Shown: positions 56,983 through 64,000 of the stretch, in pieces | Position numbering within the stretch: the stretch's first letter is position 1 | Layout: each line of letters starts with the position of its first letter | Assembly (NCBI RefSeq): GCF_004365355.1 | Contig: NZ_SODP01000001.1 | Coordinates: 3,396,476 to 3,460,475 of the forward strand | Direction: 5' to 3' | Length of the DNA stretch: 64,000 nt | Origin: Kribbella pratensis | GTDB lineage: Bacteria > Actinomycetota > Actinomycetes > Propionibacteriales > Kribbellaceae | Notes under the pieces: generated by a model | Databases searched by the model: none | What the model was told of the DNA's origin: nothing | What the model saw: the letters and a program-made list of their open reading frames with translations, nothing else | Translations under genes and position numbers: made by a program

Positions 56983-59900
56983 GCGCCGCAGCAGCCGAGG
57001 ACGGGCCGTTCGACATCCTTGGGTCCAAGGTGCTGCTCGGAGTGCAGGTCGTCGACCTGTCGCGCCTGTCGACACACCCGATCCCGATGATCGGCCGCGG
57101 CCTGATCACGGTCGCCGGCCAGGGCCCGACCGACTCCAACGGCGCGGGCAAGTCGTCGTGGATCGCCGCGCTCAGTCTCCTGCACGCCGACGACCAGTGG
57201 CGCCTCACCAGCGGCGCTCCGGGCGCAGCCGAGTTGCTGTTCACCGCGGAAGCGGCCGGCCAGGAAGGGAACTGGTCGAACGTCGACCGCGGCTACATCG
57301 TCGGCGTCTTCTCCGATCCCGAGCTGACCGACCTCGACGAGGTCGAGGCGGCCGCGATCACCGTCTGGATCCGGATCAATCGCAAGGCGTCGTACATCGA
57401 TCTCCGCTGGAAACAGGGCCTGCACATCCCGTACGGCGCGACCGAGGCCGAGCGGGCCGCCGGCGCCGACGCACTATGGGCCGCCCTCCCGCACTCCAAC
57501 GGCCGCACCGACTTCCACGCCAACAAGCTGTCCCAGGTTCTGTACGGCGGCCAGGTCCGCTGCGTCTCGTTCCTGTCGACCTCGGTGCGCTCGAGCCCGA
57601 CCGCCAACCTGCTCGCGGAGCCGCTCAACGAGCTCGGCCCGGCCCGGATCTTCAACGCGATCGCGACCCTCACGGGTCTCGACCACGAGCTCGAGCAGGA
57701 GCAGGCGCACCGCTCCGCCGAGCACACCCAGCGCGAGGCGACCAAGCAGGCGACGGCCGATCTGCAGCGGTGGGAGCAGGAGATGGCGACCGTCGAGGCC
57801 GGCATCCTGCAGCGCGCCGCGGCGCGGGAAGCGCTGGCGGCGGCCAAGGAGTCGTGGCAGGCGCGCAACGCCCGGCACCTGATCGACGGTGACGCCCGCA
57901 ACCGCGAGATCCTCCAGGAGCTCGGCGTCCTCGACGAACGTGTTGCTGAGCAGGAAGCCCGGAAGGAATCTGTCGACACGGAGATAGATGCCTTCGGCAA
58001 CGAAGAGGGTCTGCTCCGGGACGTCCAGCTGACCCGTCAGGAGCGGGACAAGCTCGACGCCCGCGACCGCGAACTCGATATGGCCCAGCGTTCTGTGCGC
58101 GAGCAGTTGGAGCGGCTCGGTCAGGAGCACCGACGGCTGACCGAGGCCGGCCGCTCGGCGGACGGCCGCGACCTGACCGTCGCGGCCGAGGAGCAGGCCG
58201 AGGCACGCGAAATTCTCGAAGAGCACATCGGCCGCGACCACGCCGCGCGGGTGGCCGTAGAGCACACGGAGGCTGAGCTCCGTGAGGCCGAGAGCGGTCA
58301 GACCGTGTCCGCGACCCAGCAGCAGGTGCTGGAGACGGCCGGCATCGAGTGCGGCGCCCTGACCGACATCACCGAGCTGCCGGAGTCCGACCGGGCCGAG
58401 TGGGAGCCGCGGCTCGCGCCGTACCGCGAGGCCGTGGTCATCGACGCCGGTGACGCGACCGTCGCGACGACCGCGCTGGCCGACGCTGGGTACCCCGGAT
58501 TCCTGCTGGTGCTGGCCAATCGTCCGGGCGCGCCGACGTTGCGCCGCGGGCCGAAGTCGGCGGACAAGCGGTTCGCACTGGACGGATTCTTCGCCGCCCT
58601 GGGCGAACGCGCGACCAAGGAGAACATCGACGAAGCAGCCGGTGTGGTCGCTGTCGGCCAGTTCGACGAGCCGATCACCGGCCGGACCGCCCGGATCCAG
58701 GCGGCCGGGCGTCGCGTGGAAGCAGCCAAGGCGGCCCGCGCCGTCGCATCCGCCGCGCTGGAGCAGGCGCGATCCCGGGTCGAGCAGGCAGAGCGCCGGA
58801 CCGCGGCCGCCCAGGCGCTCGCCGATGCGGACGCGATCCAGGAGCAGATCCTGCAGCTCCGCGAGACTATCGACCGGCACGAATCCGATCGGGACTCGCT
58901 CGCGCCACAACTCCAAGCAGCAAAGGAATCGGCGGAGGCCGCGGCCGGCCAGCAGTTGGTGCGCGACGAGCGCCTGAAGAACCTCGAGTCGACCCGCCGC
59001 GAGCACGACCGCATCCTCGACGACCTGATCGGCCGCCGGCTCGCGCTGCTGGAAGAGCAGACCGCACTCGACCACACCACGCGGACCACGGCATGGGGCG
59101 GCACGCCCGCCGAGGCGGAGGAATTCATCCTCGGCCTGCCGGACGACGCGCAACGCCGTACGACGGCCGACTGGAACCACCAGGCCTGCACGCAGCTCGA
59201 CGACGTCATCCGCCGCTGTTTCCCGAATGCTCGCTCGCGCGAGGAGATCCCGACCGAGCTCTGGGAGATTCTGAACGGCCCCGAGGGCTGGACGAACGGC
59301 ACCCTGGGCGACCGCGTCGGCCTGGTGCCGGCGCTGCACCGGACGCTGAGCAGCCACCTCGCGCAGCACGAGACGTTCGACAGCTTGCAGCAACAGCAGA
59401 TCGCCAGCCAGCGCGCCGAGCGAAACGCCGCTCTCGAACGCGCCCGAGAAGGCCTCGACGAAGCGGAGAGCACGGCCCGTGCCCACCGCACCTCACTTGC
59501 CGACGGCATCAAAGCGCGACTTAGCCTGGTCTCGCAGGAGTTCGACCGCCTCGACCAGCAGTACGGCGGGTACGGCGCGAAGCTCGAATTCCCCGAGCCC
59601 GACCCGCCGGCCGAGCCCGACAAACCGTGGCGCTGGACGGTCACGCCGAAGTGGCGTCGGTCGGAAGGCGGTCCGTTCTCCGCGTTCAACGTGAAGGGCA
59701 ACACGGCCCAGATGGACGAGAAGGCGGTCAAGCTTGTCTGCGCCGCAGCACTCGCCGGTGGTTCGGATCGTCCGCTGCTGCTGATCCTCGACGAGCTCGG
59801 CCGCAACCTCGGTTCGCAGCACCGCCGCGAGGCAGTCGCGTTGTTCGAGCAGATCGGTCGCGACCGGAACATCACGGTCATCGGCGCGCTGCAGGACGAC

Positions 59901-60098
59901 ATGGAGCGGTACGCACTCGCGTCGTCCCGGCTGTACGTCAAGCTTCGGCGGAGCTCGGACACGATGCCGTACAACCAGGCGCCGGTCGTGAAGGGCAACG
60001 AGGACAACGCCGCCCGGGTCGAGCTGCTCCGCGAGTGGATGACGTCGTACCGCGGCTCCACGCCGACGCTGGAGCTGGCCTCGCCGACGCTTGCGTAG
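56979..60098 (+). CDS. SMC-like coiled-coil ATPase (MukB/JetC-type), fourth gene
   Basis: 1039 residues. N-terminal head with Walker A GPTDSNGAGKSS (Lys58); coiled coil about 230-440; a globular hinge-like part about 450-590; second coiled coil 590-700; then the C-terminal head with Walker B LLLILDELGRN (Asp938-Glu939) and D-loop. A canonical LSGGQ/SGGE signature is not visible before Walker B, where the sequence reads GNTAQMDEKAVKL, and the H-loop has Gln (ALQDDM). ATG overlaps the third gene stop by four bases. No JetD-type nuclease follows. DNA loop extrusion, plasmid defence or chromosome upkeep are possible roles. Confidence 0.88.
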   Translation: MSAAAAEDGPFDILGSKVLLGVQVVDLSRLSTHPIPMIGRGLITVAGQGPTDSNGAGKSSWIAALSLLHADDQWRLTSGAPGAAELLFTAEAAGQEGNWSNVDRGYIVGVFSDPELTDLDEVEAAAITVWIRINRKASYIDLRWKQGLHIPYGATEAERAAGADALWAALPHSNGRTDFHANKLSQVLYGGQVRCVSFLSTSVRSSPTANLLAEPLNELGPARIFNAIATLTGLDHELEQEQAHRSAEHTQREATKQATADLQRWEQEMATVEAGILQRAAAREALAAAKESWQARNARHLIDGDARNREILQELGVLDERVAEQEARKESVDTEIDAFGNEEGLLRDVQLTRQERDKLDARDRELDMAQRSVREQLERLGQEHRRLTEAGRSADGRDLTVAAEEQAEAREILEEHIGRDHAARVAVEHTEAELREAESGQTVSATQQQVLETAGIECGALTDITELPESDRAEWEPRLAPYREAVVIDAGDATVATTALADAGYPGFLLVLANRPGAPTLRRGPKSADKRFALDGFFAALGERATKENIDEAAGVVAVGQFDEPITGRTARIQAAGRRVEAAKAARAVASAALEQARSRVEQAERRTAAAQALADADAIQEQILQLRETIDRHESDRDSLAPQLQAAKESAEAAAGQQLVRDERLKNLESTRREHDRILDDLIGRRLALLEEQTALDHTTRTTAWGGTPAEAEEFILGLPDDAQRRTTADWNHQACTQLDDVIRRCFPNARSREEIPTELWEILNGPEGWTNGTLGDRVGLVPALHRTLSSHLAQHETFDSLQQQQIASQRAERNAALERAREGLDEAESTARAHRTSLADGIKARLSLVSQEFDRLDQQYGGYGAKLEFPEPDPPAEPDKPWRWTVTPKWRRSEGGPFSAFNVKGNTAQMDEKAVKLVCAAALAGGSDRPLLLILDELGRNLGSQHRREAVALFEQIGRDRNITVIGALQDDMERYALASSRLYVKLRRSSDTMPYNQAPVVKGNEDNAARVELLREWMTSYRGSTPTLELASPTLA

Positions 60099-60134
60099 AG
60101 CCTGGGTTGCCAGGCCCGGGTTGCGCTGGAGAGG

Positions 60135-60156
60135 CCGCGAGGTCTTGACCTCGCGG
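60135..60156 (+). terminator. Terminator of the SMC operon
   Basis: CCGCGAGGTC-TT-GACCTCGCGG is a perfect 10-bp stem located 37 bases after the SMC stop. There is no U tract, as is usual for high-GC actinobacteria. It separates the operon from the GH76 gene. Confidence 0.68.
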
Positions 60157-60180
60157 CGGGGGTCCTCATACTCACGAGGT

Positions 60181-60192
60181 GAGAGCGCTCTC
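60181..60192. promoter_or_regulatory. LacI-type operator upstream of the GH76 gene
   Basis: GAGAGCGCTCTC is a perfect 12-bp palindrome with the central GAGCGCTC found in actinobacterial CebR-like LacI operators. It lies 26 bases upstream of the GH76 ATG, the right place to block transcription. No lacI gene is visible nearby, so the repressor would be encoded elsewhere. Confidence 0.6.
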
Positions 60193-60217
60193 TTCCTACC
60201 GCCCCAGGGAGATCCAC

Positions 60218-62077
60218 ATGCTGCCACGCCAGGCTTTGCTCACCGCGTCCCTCCGGCTGCGACTACTGCAGGCTGCTGTCGTCGGGCTTGCGTTGTCCGC
60301 CAGCCCACTGACGGCCGAAGCGCGGGTGCAGGCAGACCAGGTGTGCTCGGTCTCGTGCGACACGCTCGATCCGTCGAAGGCGCAGGAGGAGACCTTCCCC
60401 GTGCCGGAGAAGGTGATCAACGGGCGTCACGTCGTACTGCATGTCTCTGACAAGGACACGATGGCGTGGGCCAGCATCGACGGCGGCGTGACCAACGATG
60501 CAGTGTGGCTGGACCGCAGCTGGGACGGCGGCGCGACCTGGGACGGTCTGCTCGGCAAGGCCTGGATCCCGTCCGGATGGACCGGCACGCGCACGCTGAT
60601 GTACAACCTCGCTGATCCGGCACGACACCGGCGCGGCCTGGTCCGCGCGTGCGGCGATGCGGCCGGCGTCGACTGCACCGCCTGGGTACATACCTCGGTC
60701 TGCGCGGCGGCCTGCGACGGCAGCGACGGACCGTCCGGCGACAATCAGCCGGTCCCGTCGACGACGTTGTCCAACCGCACGATCTCGCTCCACATCGACA
60801 ACCGCGGCATGGCCTGGGGAACGATCTCCAACGGCACTGCCGGCGACGAGATCTGGCTGGACCGCTCGTGGAACGAGGGCGCATCCTGGCCCGACGGTTC
60901 GTCACTCGGCCGGACCAGTGTCGGCTCCGGAGCAACGTCGACGAGCACGCGGCTCTACGCGACGACCGACCCACTCTCCAAGCTGTACGGCGGGGCAGTC
61001 CGCGCTTGCGGACGAGCCGTCGAAGGCCAGAACGGCAGTTGTACGGCGTGGGCGCGGCCCGCCTCCGATCGCACCGGCGCAGCCGCCGAGACGTTGATGT
61101 ACTCGTACCAGCCGAATACGGCGTGGTGGCCCTCGAGCTGGTGGAACTCGGCGGTCGCGGTGACCACGCTGATGGATTACCAGCAGCGCACCCGCCGTAC
61201 CGATCTGCGCTGGATCGTGAACGAGGTGTTCGAGAAGAACAAAGGTGTCTTCCCGGCCGGTCAGAAGAGCGGGGATTCGTTGGAGGGGAACTTCATCAGC
61301 CGCGCAATCGACGACACCGAGTGGTGGGGTATCGCCTGGGTCGAGGCCTACGACCTCACCGGCGATCAGCGGTACCTGAACATGGCGGTCACGATCGCGA
61401 ATTACGTGCAGGGCTACTGGGACACGGGGACGTGTGGCGGCGGCGTGTGGTGGGATCGCGAGCGCACGTACAAGAACGCGGTGACCAACGGCCTCTACAT
61501 CCGGCTGACCGCGGCGCTGCACAACCGGATCGCCGGAGACAGCCTCTGGTTGCAGCGGGCAACGGCGGGCTGGAACTGGTTCCGCGCGAGCGGGATGATC
61601 AACTCGGCCGGCTTGGTCAACGACGGCCTGACGGGATCGTGCACCAACAACGGGCAGACGGTCTGGACGTATAACCAGGGACTGGCGGTCGGCGGTGCGC
61701 TCGAACTCTGGCGAGCAACCGGCGACGGTTCGCTGCTCGTCGAGGCGAGGCAGTTGGGCGATGCGGCGATGTCGTCGTCAGTGCTGAGCCCGGGCGGCAT
61801 CCTCAGCGAATCGTGCGATGCGGCCGGGAACTGCGACGACAACCAGAAGCAGTTCAAGGGCGTGTTTATGCGCTACCTGATGGATCTGGCCGACTCCACC
61901 GGCGATGCGTCGTACCGGACGTATGCGCAGCGACAGGCCGACTCGATCTGGCAGAACGACCGCGATTCGCTCAACAGACTCGGTCAGCGATGGGCCGGCG
62001 GCGGCAGCACTGCGCGTGACTGGCGTACGCAGGCGAGCGCCTTGAGCGGGCTGCTGGCGGCGACCTCGAAGAGCTGA
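60218..62077 (+). CDS. Secreted GH76-family alpha-1,6-mannanase-like enzyme
   Basis: 619 residues. Signal peptide (residues 1-39). Residues 45-290 contain two repeats of a Trp-rich module (AWASIDGG...VWLDRSWDGGATW and GMAWGTISNG...IWLDRSWNEGASW) likely to bind carbohydrate, followed by a GH76 catalytic domain with the paired aspartates in RAIDDTEWWGIAW and further GVWWDRERTYKN. It probably degrades fungal or yeast alpha-mannan outside the cell. ATG 60218 with GGGAG; an upstream GTG at 60179 overlaps the operator. Confidence 0.92.
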   Translation: MLPRQALLTASLRLRLLQAAVVGLALSASPLTAEARVQADQVCSVSCDTLDPSKAQEETFPVPEKVINGRHVVLHVSDKDTMAWASIDGGVTNDAVWLDRSWDGGATWDGLLGKAWIPSGWTGTRTLMYNLADPARHRRGLVRACGDAAGVDCTAWVHTSVCAAACDGSDGPSGDNQPVPSTTLSNRTISLHIDNRGMAWGTISNGTAGDEIWLDRSWNEGASWPDGSSLGRTSVGSGATSTSTRLYATTDPLSKLYGGAVRACGRAVEGQNGSCTAWARPASDRTGAAAETLMYSYQPNTAWWPSSWWNSAVAVTTLMDYQQRTRRTDLRWIVNEVFEKNKGVFPAGQKSGDSLEGNFISRAIDDTEWWGIAWVEAYDLTGDQRYLNMAVTIANYVQGYWDTGTCGGGVWWDRERTYKNAVTNGLYIRLTAALHNRIAGDSLWLQRATAGWNWFRASGMINSAGLVNDGLTGSCTNNGQTVWTYNQGLAVGGALELWRATGDGSLLVEARQLGDAAMSSSVLSPGGILSESCDAAGNCDDNQKQFKGVFMRYLMDLADSTGDASYRTYAQRQADSIWQNDRDSLNRLGQRWAGGGSTARDWRTQASALSGLLAATSKS

Positions 62078-62316
62078 ATTCTTTGACAGTTGTCCAGATT
62101 TCGCTGGGTGGTTACCAAAATCGGACCCCGGTGCTGACCACTGACCGGTGGGTACAGCAGACTGGTCCGGTGACGCTTCCAGAGACCGATATGACCCGCT
62201 CACACCGAGTAGGCGGACCTCTGGTCAAGCGGTTGCATCACGGCGTACCGTCACCTGCATCCGGCGCCGCAGTGTCACCTCCGCAGATCCGGCCGCCTCA
62301 TGATCGGAGGGCGTGA

Positions 62317-62964
62317 ATGGCTTCCTGGCTGCTCCGCGCCCAATGGTCGCACCGTGACGAATCCGTCGAGCAACGCGCGCTCCGCGTCGGCCGCACGCTA
62401 ACCGCTGTCGCCGTCGCGTTCCCCGACGTGCACAACTGGACGCAGGACGAGCGCTGGGGGTACCACGTCCTCGAGGCTGACGGCTCGACTCCCCTGCAGG
62501 AGATGGTCGAGGCCACTACGAAGGTGCTCGCGAACGGCACGAGTACGACGCGCCTCCACCTGCAGAGCACCGGTGAGCTGCCGTGGCTGTTCGACCTGTC
62601 AATGGGCGGGACGATGACCACCATCTCGGACCAGCTGACTCTGCACTGGAGCGACGAGGACGCACTGAGGCAGTCCGAGCGCTTCGCCCAGGTGCTGCGC
62701 GCCGTCGTCACGGTCTGGGAGCCCGACTGGGCCAGCATCGCCGACACCGAGCTCGCCGCTGCGGCCGGCGTCTTCCGGCGCGGTATCCCGATGATGGGCT
62801 GGCTGACGTACGTCCGCGGCATGGTCGCCGGTGCGCCCGGCATCGACATCACGCTCACGCCGTACGAGCGTGGCACTCTGCTCCAGGCGCCCGTCTCCCC
62901 CATCGACCTGACGCCGGTCCACATCTGCGCAGCAGCCGCACTCGTCGGGATCGCACCCGAGTAG
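62317..62964 (+). CDS. Hypothetical protein, possibly Imm52-like
   Basis: 215 residues, soluble, no signal peptide. The MGWLTYVRG motif near residue 163 and overall size resemble immunity proteins of the Imm52 type that protect against polymorphic toxins, but the match is from memory and weak. No toxin gene is adjacent. ATG with CGGAGGG upstream. The 239-base gap before it (62078-62316) holds nothing I can name. Confidence 0.7.
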   Translation: MASWLLRAQWSHRDESVEQRALRVGRTLTAVAVAFPDVHNWTQDERWGYHVLEADGSTPLQEMVEATTKVLANGTSTTRLHLQSTGELPWLFDLSMGGTMTTISDQLTLHWSDEDALRQSERFAQVLRAVVTVWEPDWASIADTELAAAAGVFRRGIPMMGWLTYVRGMVAGAPGIDITLTPYERGTLLQAPVSPIDLTPVHICAAAALVGIAPE

Positions 62965-62967
62965 GAG

Positions 62968-63447
62968 CTAGCTGGTCACCACCAGGTGGTGATCCCAGCG
63001 CTCAACCTCGTCAGCCGTCGGCACCTCGAACGTGGCGCTCCACTCCTCGAGCTCTTTCCGACTGACCCGGAACGTCGCACCCGGCAAGTTCTCATTTCGC
63101 TGCCTGAGCCGCTCCCACAGAACGTCGAGCGGAAGATCCAGTACGACGATCTCCGCGCTCGCACCCAACTGTTGCGCCCGGGTCCGGAACAAGTCGCGCT
63201 CTTCCTCGGACCAGCAGCCGTAGTCGAGAATCACGTCGACCCCGAGCTCCAGCGCCCGCGCGGCGACGCCCCAGAGCATCTGGGATTCCAGCACCCAGCG
63301 TCGTCCATCAACCTCACTGGCGTCGAAGAGCGCGTCCATCCACTCATCCGGCGTCAATCGAATCGCCTTGCGCTCCTCTTCGAGCCGTCGAGCCCACGAC
63401 GTCTTGCCGGCGCCCGGCAAACCCACGATCAACACCATCACAGCCAC
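62968..63447 (-). CDS. P-loop kinase-like AAA ATPase
   Basis: 159 residues. It starts with a beta strand and Walker A GLPGAGKTSWA, followed by RLTPDEWMDALF and DYGCWSEEERDLFR, a pattern of small AAA_33 zeta-toxin/polynucleotide-kinase-like phosphotransferases. The lid and C-terminal helix are present. It may phosphorylate a small metabolite or nucleotide. GTG at 63447 or ATG at 63438. Convergent with the hypothetical gene; only three bases separate the stops. Confidence 0.85.
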   Translation of the reverse strand: MAVMVLIVGLPGAGKTSWARRLEEERKAIRLTPDEWMDALFDASEVDGRRWVLESQMLWGVAARALELGVDVILDYGCWSEEERDLFRTRAQQLGASAEIVVLDLPLDVLWERLRQRNENLPGATFRVSRKELEEWSATFEVPTADEVERWDHHLVVTS

Positions 63448-63519
63448 GCACCGATCCTAAATGGGCGGGTGTCTGATCCGTTCAAGACTCAGGGTGTGGT
63501 GCCAAGGCATGGTCAGACC

Positions 63520-63798
63520 ATGCCAACCAAGCAATCGAGCGATCTGACCAGTCTGATGAACGTTGGTGCGGCGGTAGCCGGCTATCTGGGCCGTGCCGGG
63601 ATCACGCAAGTCGACGACCTCGCCGGCCGCGATCCCTTCGAGATCTACGAAACGATCTGCGAACGGGACGGCATACGGCACGACCCGTGTCTGCTCGACA
63701 CAATCATGTCGGCGACAGATCAGGCCAACGGCAAGCCGGCTCGTCCGTGGTGGTCGTACACGCCCCAACGCAAGCAGCTCCTGCAGATGCGGCGCTAG
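63520..63798 (+). CDS. Helix-hairpin-helix 'pathogenicity locus' (Cdd1) family protein
   Basis: 92 residues. The sequence has the Cdd1/PF11731 pattern: MNVGAAVAGYLGRAGI, LAGRDPFEIYETICERDG, HDPCLLDTIM and ARPWWSYTPQRK. The family has a helix-hairpin-helix DNA-binding fold and is sometimes labelled mitomycin-resistance related; its cellular role is not settled. ATG at 63520. It lies just upstream of the rRNA terminator region on the opposite strand. Confidence 0.85.
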   Translation: MPTKQSSDLTSLMNVGAAVAGYLGRAGITQVDDLAGRDPFEIYETICERDGIRHDPCLLDTIMSATDQANGKPARPWWSYTPQRKQLLQMRR

Positions 63799-63807
63799 AC
63801 GAACGAC

Positions 63808-63905
63808 AACCGGCCAGAGAACCGGCCAGAGAACCTCTACGTGAAACTGCGAGTAGAGCTGGGTGGGTGCGGCTAGCCGGTGGGAACTGGTCGGTGGGAA
63901 CTGGT
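63808..63905. repeat. Two short tandem duplications before the rRNA operon end
   Basis: AACCGGCCAGAG is repeated twice with 12-base period (63808-63831) and CGGTGGGAACTGGT twice with 14-base period (63878-63905). They fall in the gap between the HHH gene and the rrn terminator. They look like recent slippage duplications; no function is evident. Confidence 0.6.
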
Positions 63906-63914
63906 CATGGAAAT

Positions 63915-63948
63915 GTTAAGGGCCACCCCGGGTGGGGTGGCCCTTAAC
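63915..63948 (-). terminator. rRNA operon terminator
   Basis: A perfect 15-bp stem (63915-63929 with 63934-63948, core TTAAGGGCCACCCC) with a four-base loop sits nine bases downstream of the 5S rRNA 3' end on the minus strand. Stem length and position fit the intrinsic terminator of an rrn operon. Confidence 0.88.
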
Positions 63949-63956
63949 AGTGTGAA

Positions 63957-64000
63957 TGTCCGGCGGCGTCCTACTCTCCCACGACCTCCCGGTCGCAGTA
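63957..64000 (-). rRNA. 5S rRNA, 3' portion (partial)
   Basis: Read on the minus strand the segment is TACTGCGACC...GTGGGAGAGTAGG followed by CGCCGCCGGACA, the conserved 3' end of actinobacterial 5S rRNA that pairs with its 5' end. The gene continues past the window edge; 23S and 16S should lie beyond 64000. Confidence 0.93.

Noticed and set aside
57474..59486. 670-codon minus-strand frame opposite the SMC gene
   Set aside because: Antisense shadow; the plus frame has Walker A, Walker B and coiled coils.
1..64000. CRISPR array, tRNA genes, prophage or integrase
   Set aside because: No regularly spaced direct repeats, tRNA-like cloverleaf, or phage/integrase genes were seen on either strand.

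Overview
The window is high-GC DNA with GTG starts, many ATGA/GTGA gene overlaps and actinobacterial families (RskA-type anti-sigma, class F-type sortase, MXAN_6230/SCO0854 RING protein, actinobacterial DnaA boxes). It is chromosomal DNA of an actinobacterium, most likely a Kribbella-like Propionibacteriales member; the genus is an inference from gene content. It ends inside a 5S rRNA gene on the minus strand.

Layout. 0-4.4 kb: end of an exopolysaccharide operon (polymerase/ligase, flippase, lipoprotein, priming sugar transferase). 4.4-8.4 kb: a Rieske/metallo-beta-lactamase fusion, peptidase E and a frameshifted ISL3 transposase. 8.4-14.2 kb: a LysR gene diverging from a redox cluster that contains duplicated reductases, duplicated lipoproteins and a fragment of a duplicated SDR gene. 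14.2-20.9 kb: a surface/redox regulon with sortase, DUF4397 protein, solitary cytochrome b, CarH/LitR-like MerR regulator, RskA-like anti-sigma, ECF sigma and fasciclin protein; three intergenic sites carry the same 11-bp tandem direct repeat and are probably the MerR regulator's operators. 21-26.6 kb: MarR with an MMPL exporter, an eroded SigG-like protein, TetR and a solitary NuoH behind a nested palindrome. 26.6-36.2 kb: an eight-gene catabolic operon (oligopeptide-type ABC importer, aldehyde dehydrogenase, SDR, amidase) diverging from a FadR-type repressor with a perfect operator.

36.3-39.3 kb: a receiver/thioredoxin-reductase fusion overlapping a cyclic-nucleotide-domain histidine kinase, followed by a ~250-nt near-continuous hairpin whose imperfections are overwhelmingly G.U when read as plus-strand RNA. 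39.6-47.2 kb: the RING/TerD-like protein, an MFS transporter, a tiny protein made of GNDWF repeats, a GGDEF protein and a quinone reductase. 47.3-54.2 kb: SNF2 helicase with SWIM partner, lipoprotein, SGNH esterase and SpoU methyltransferase. 54.4-60.1 kb: two DnaA boxes, a promoter and a tightly overlapping four-gene operon encoding three winged-helix/kleisin-like proteins and a large SMC-like ATPase; it resembles Wadjet/MksBEF but has no JetD nuclease, and is the best candidate for an undescribed system. 60.2-64 kb: GH76 mannanase, small accessory genes, the rrn terminator and the 5S rRNA end.
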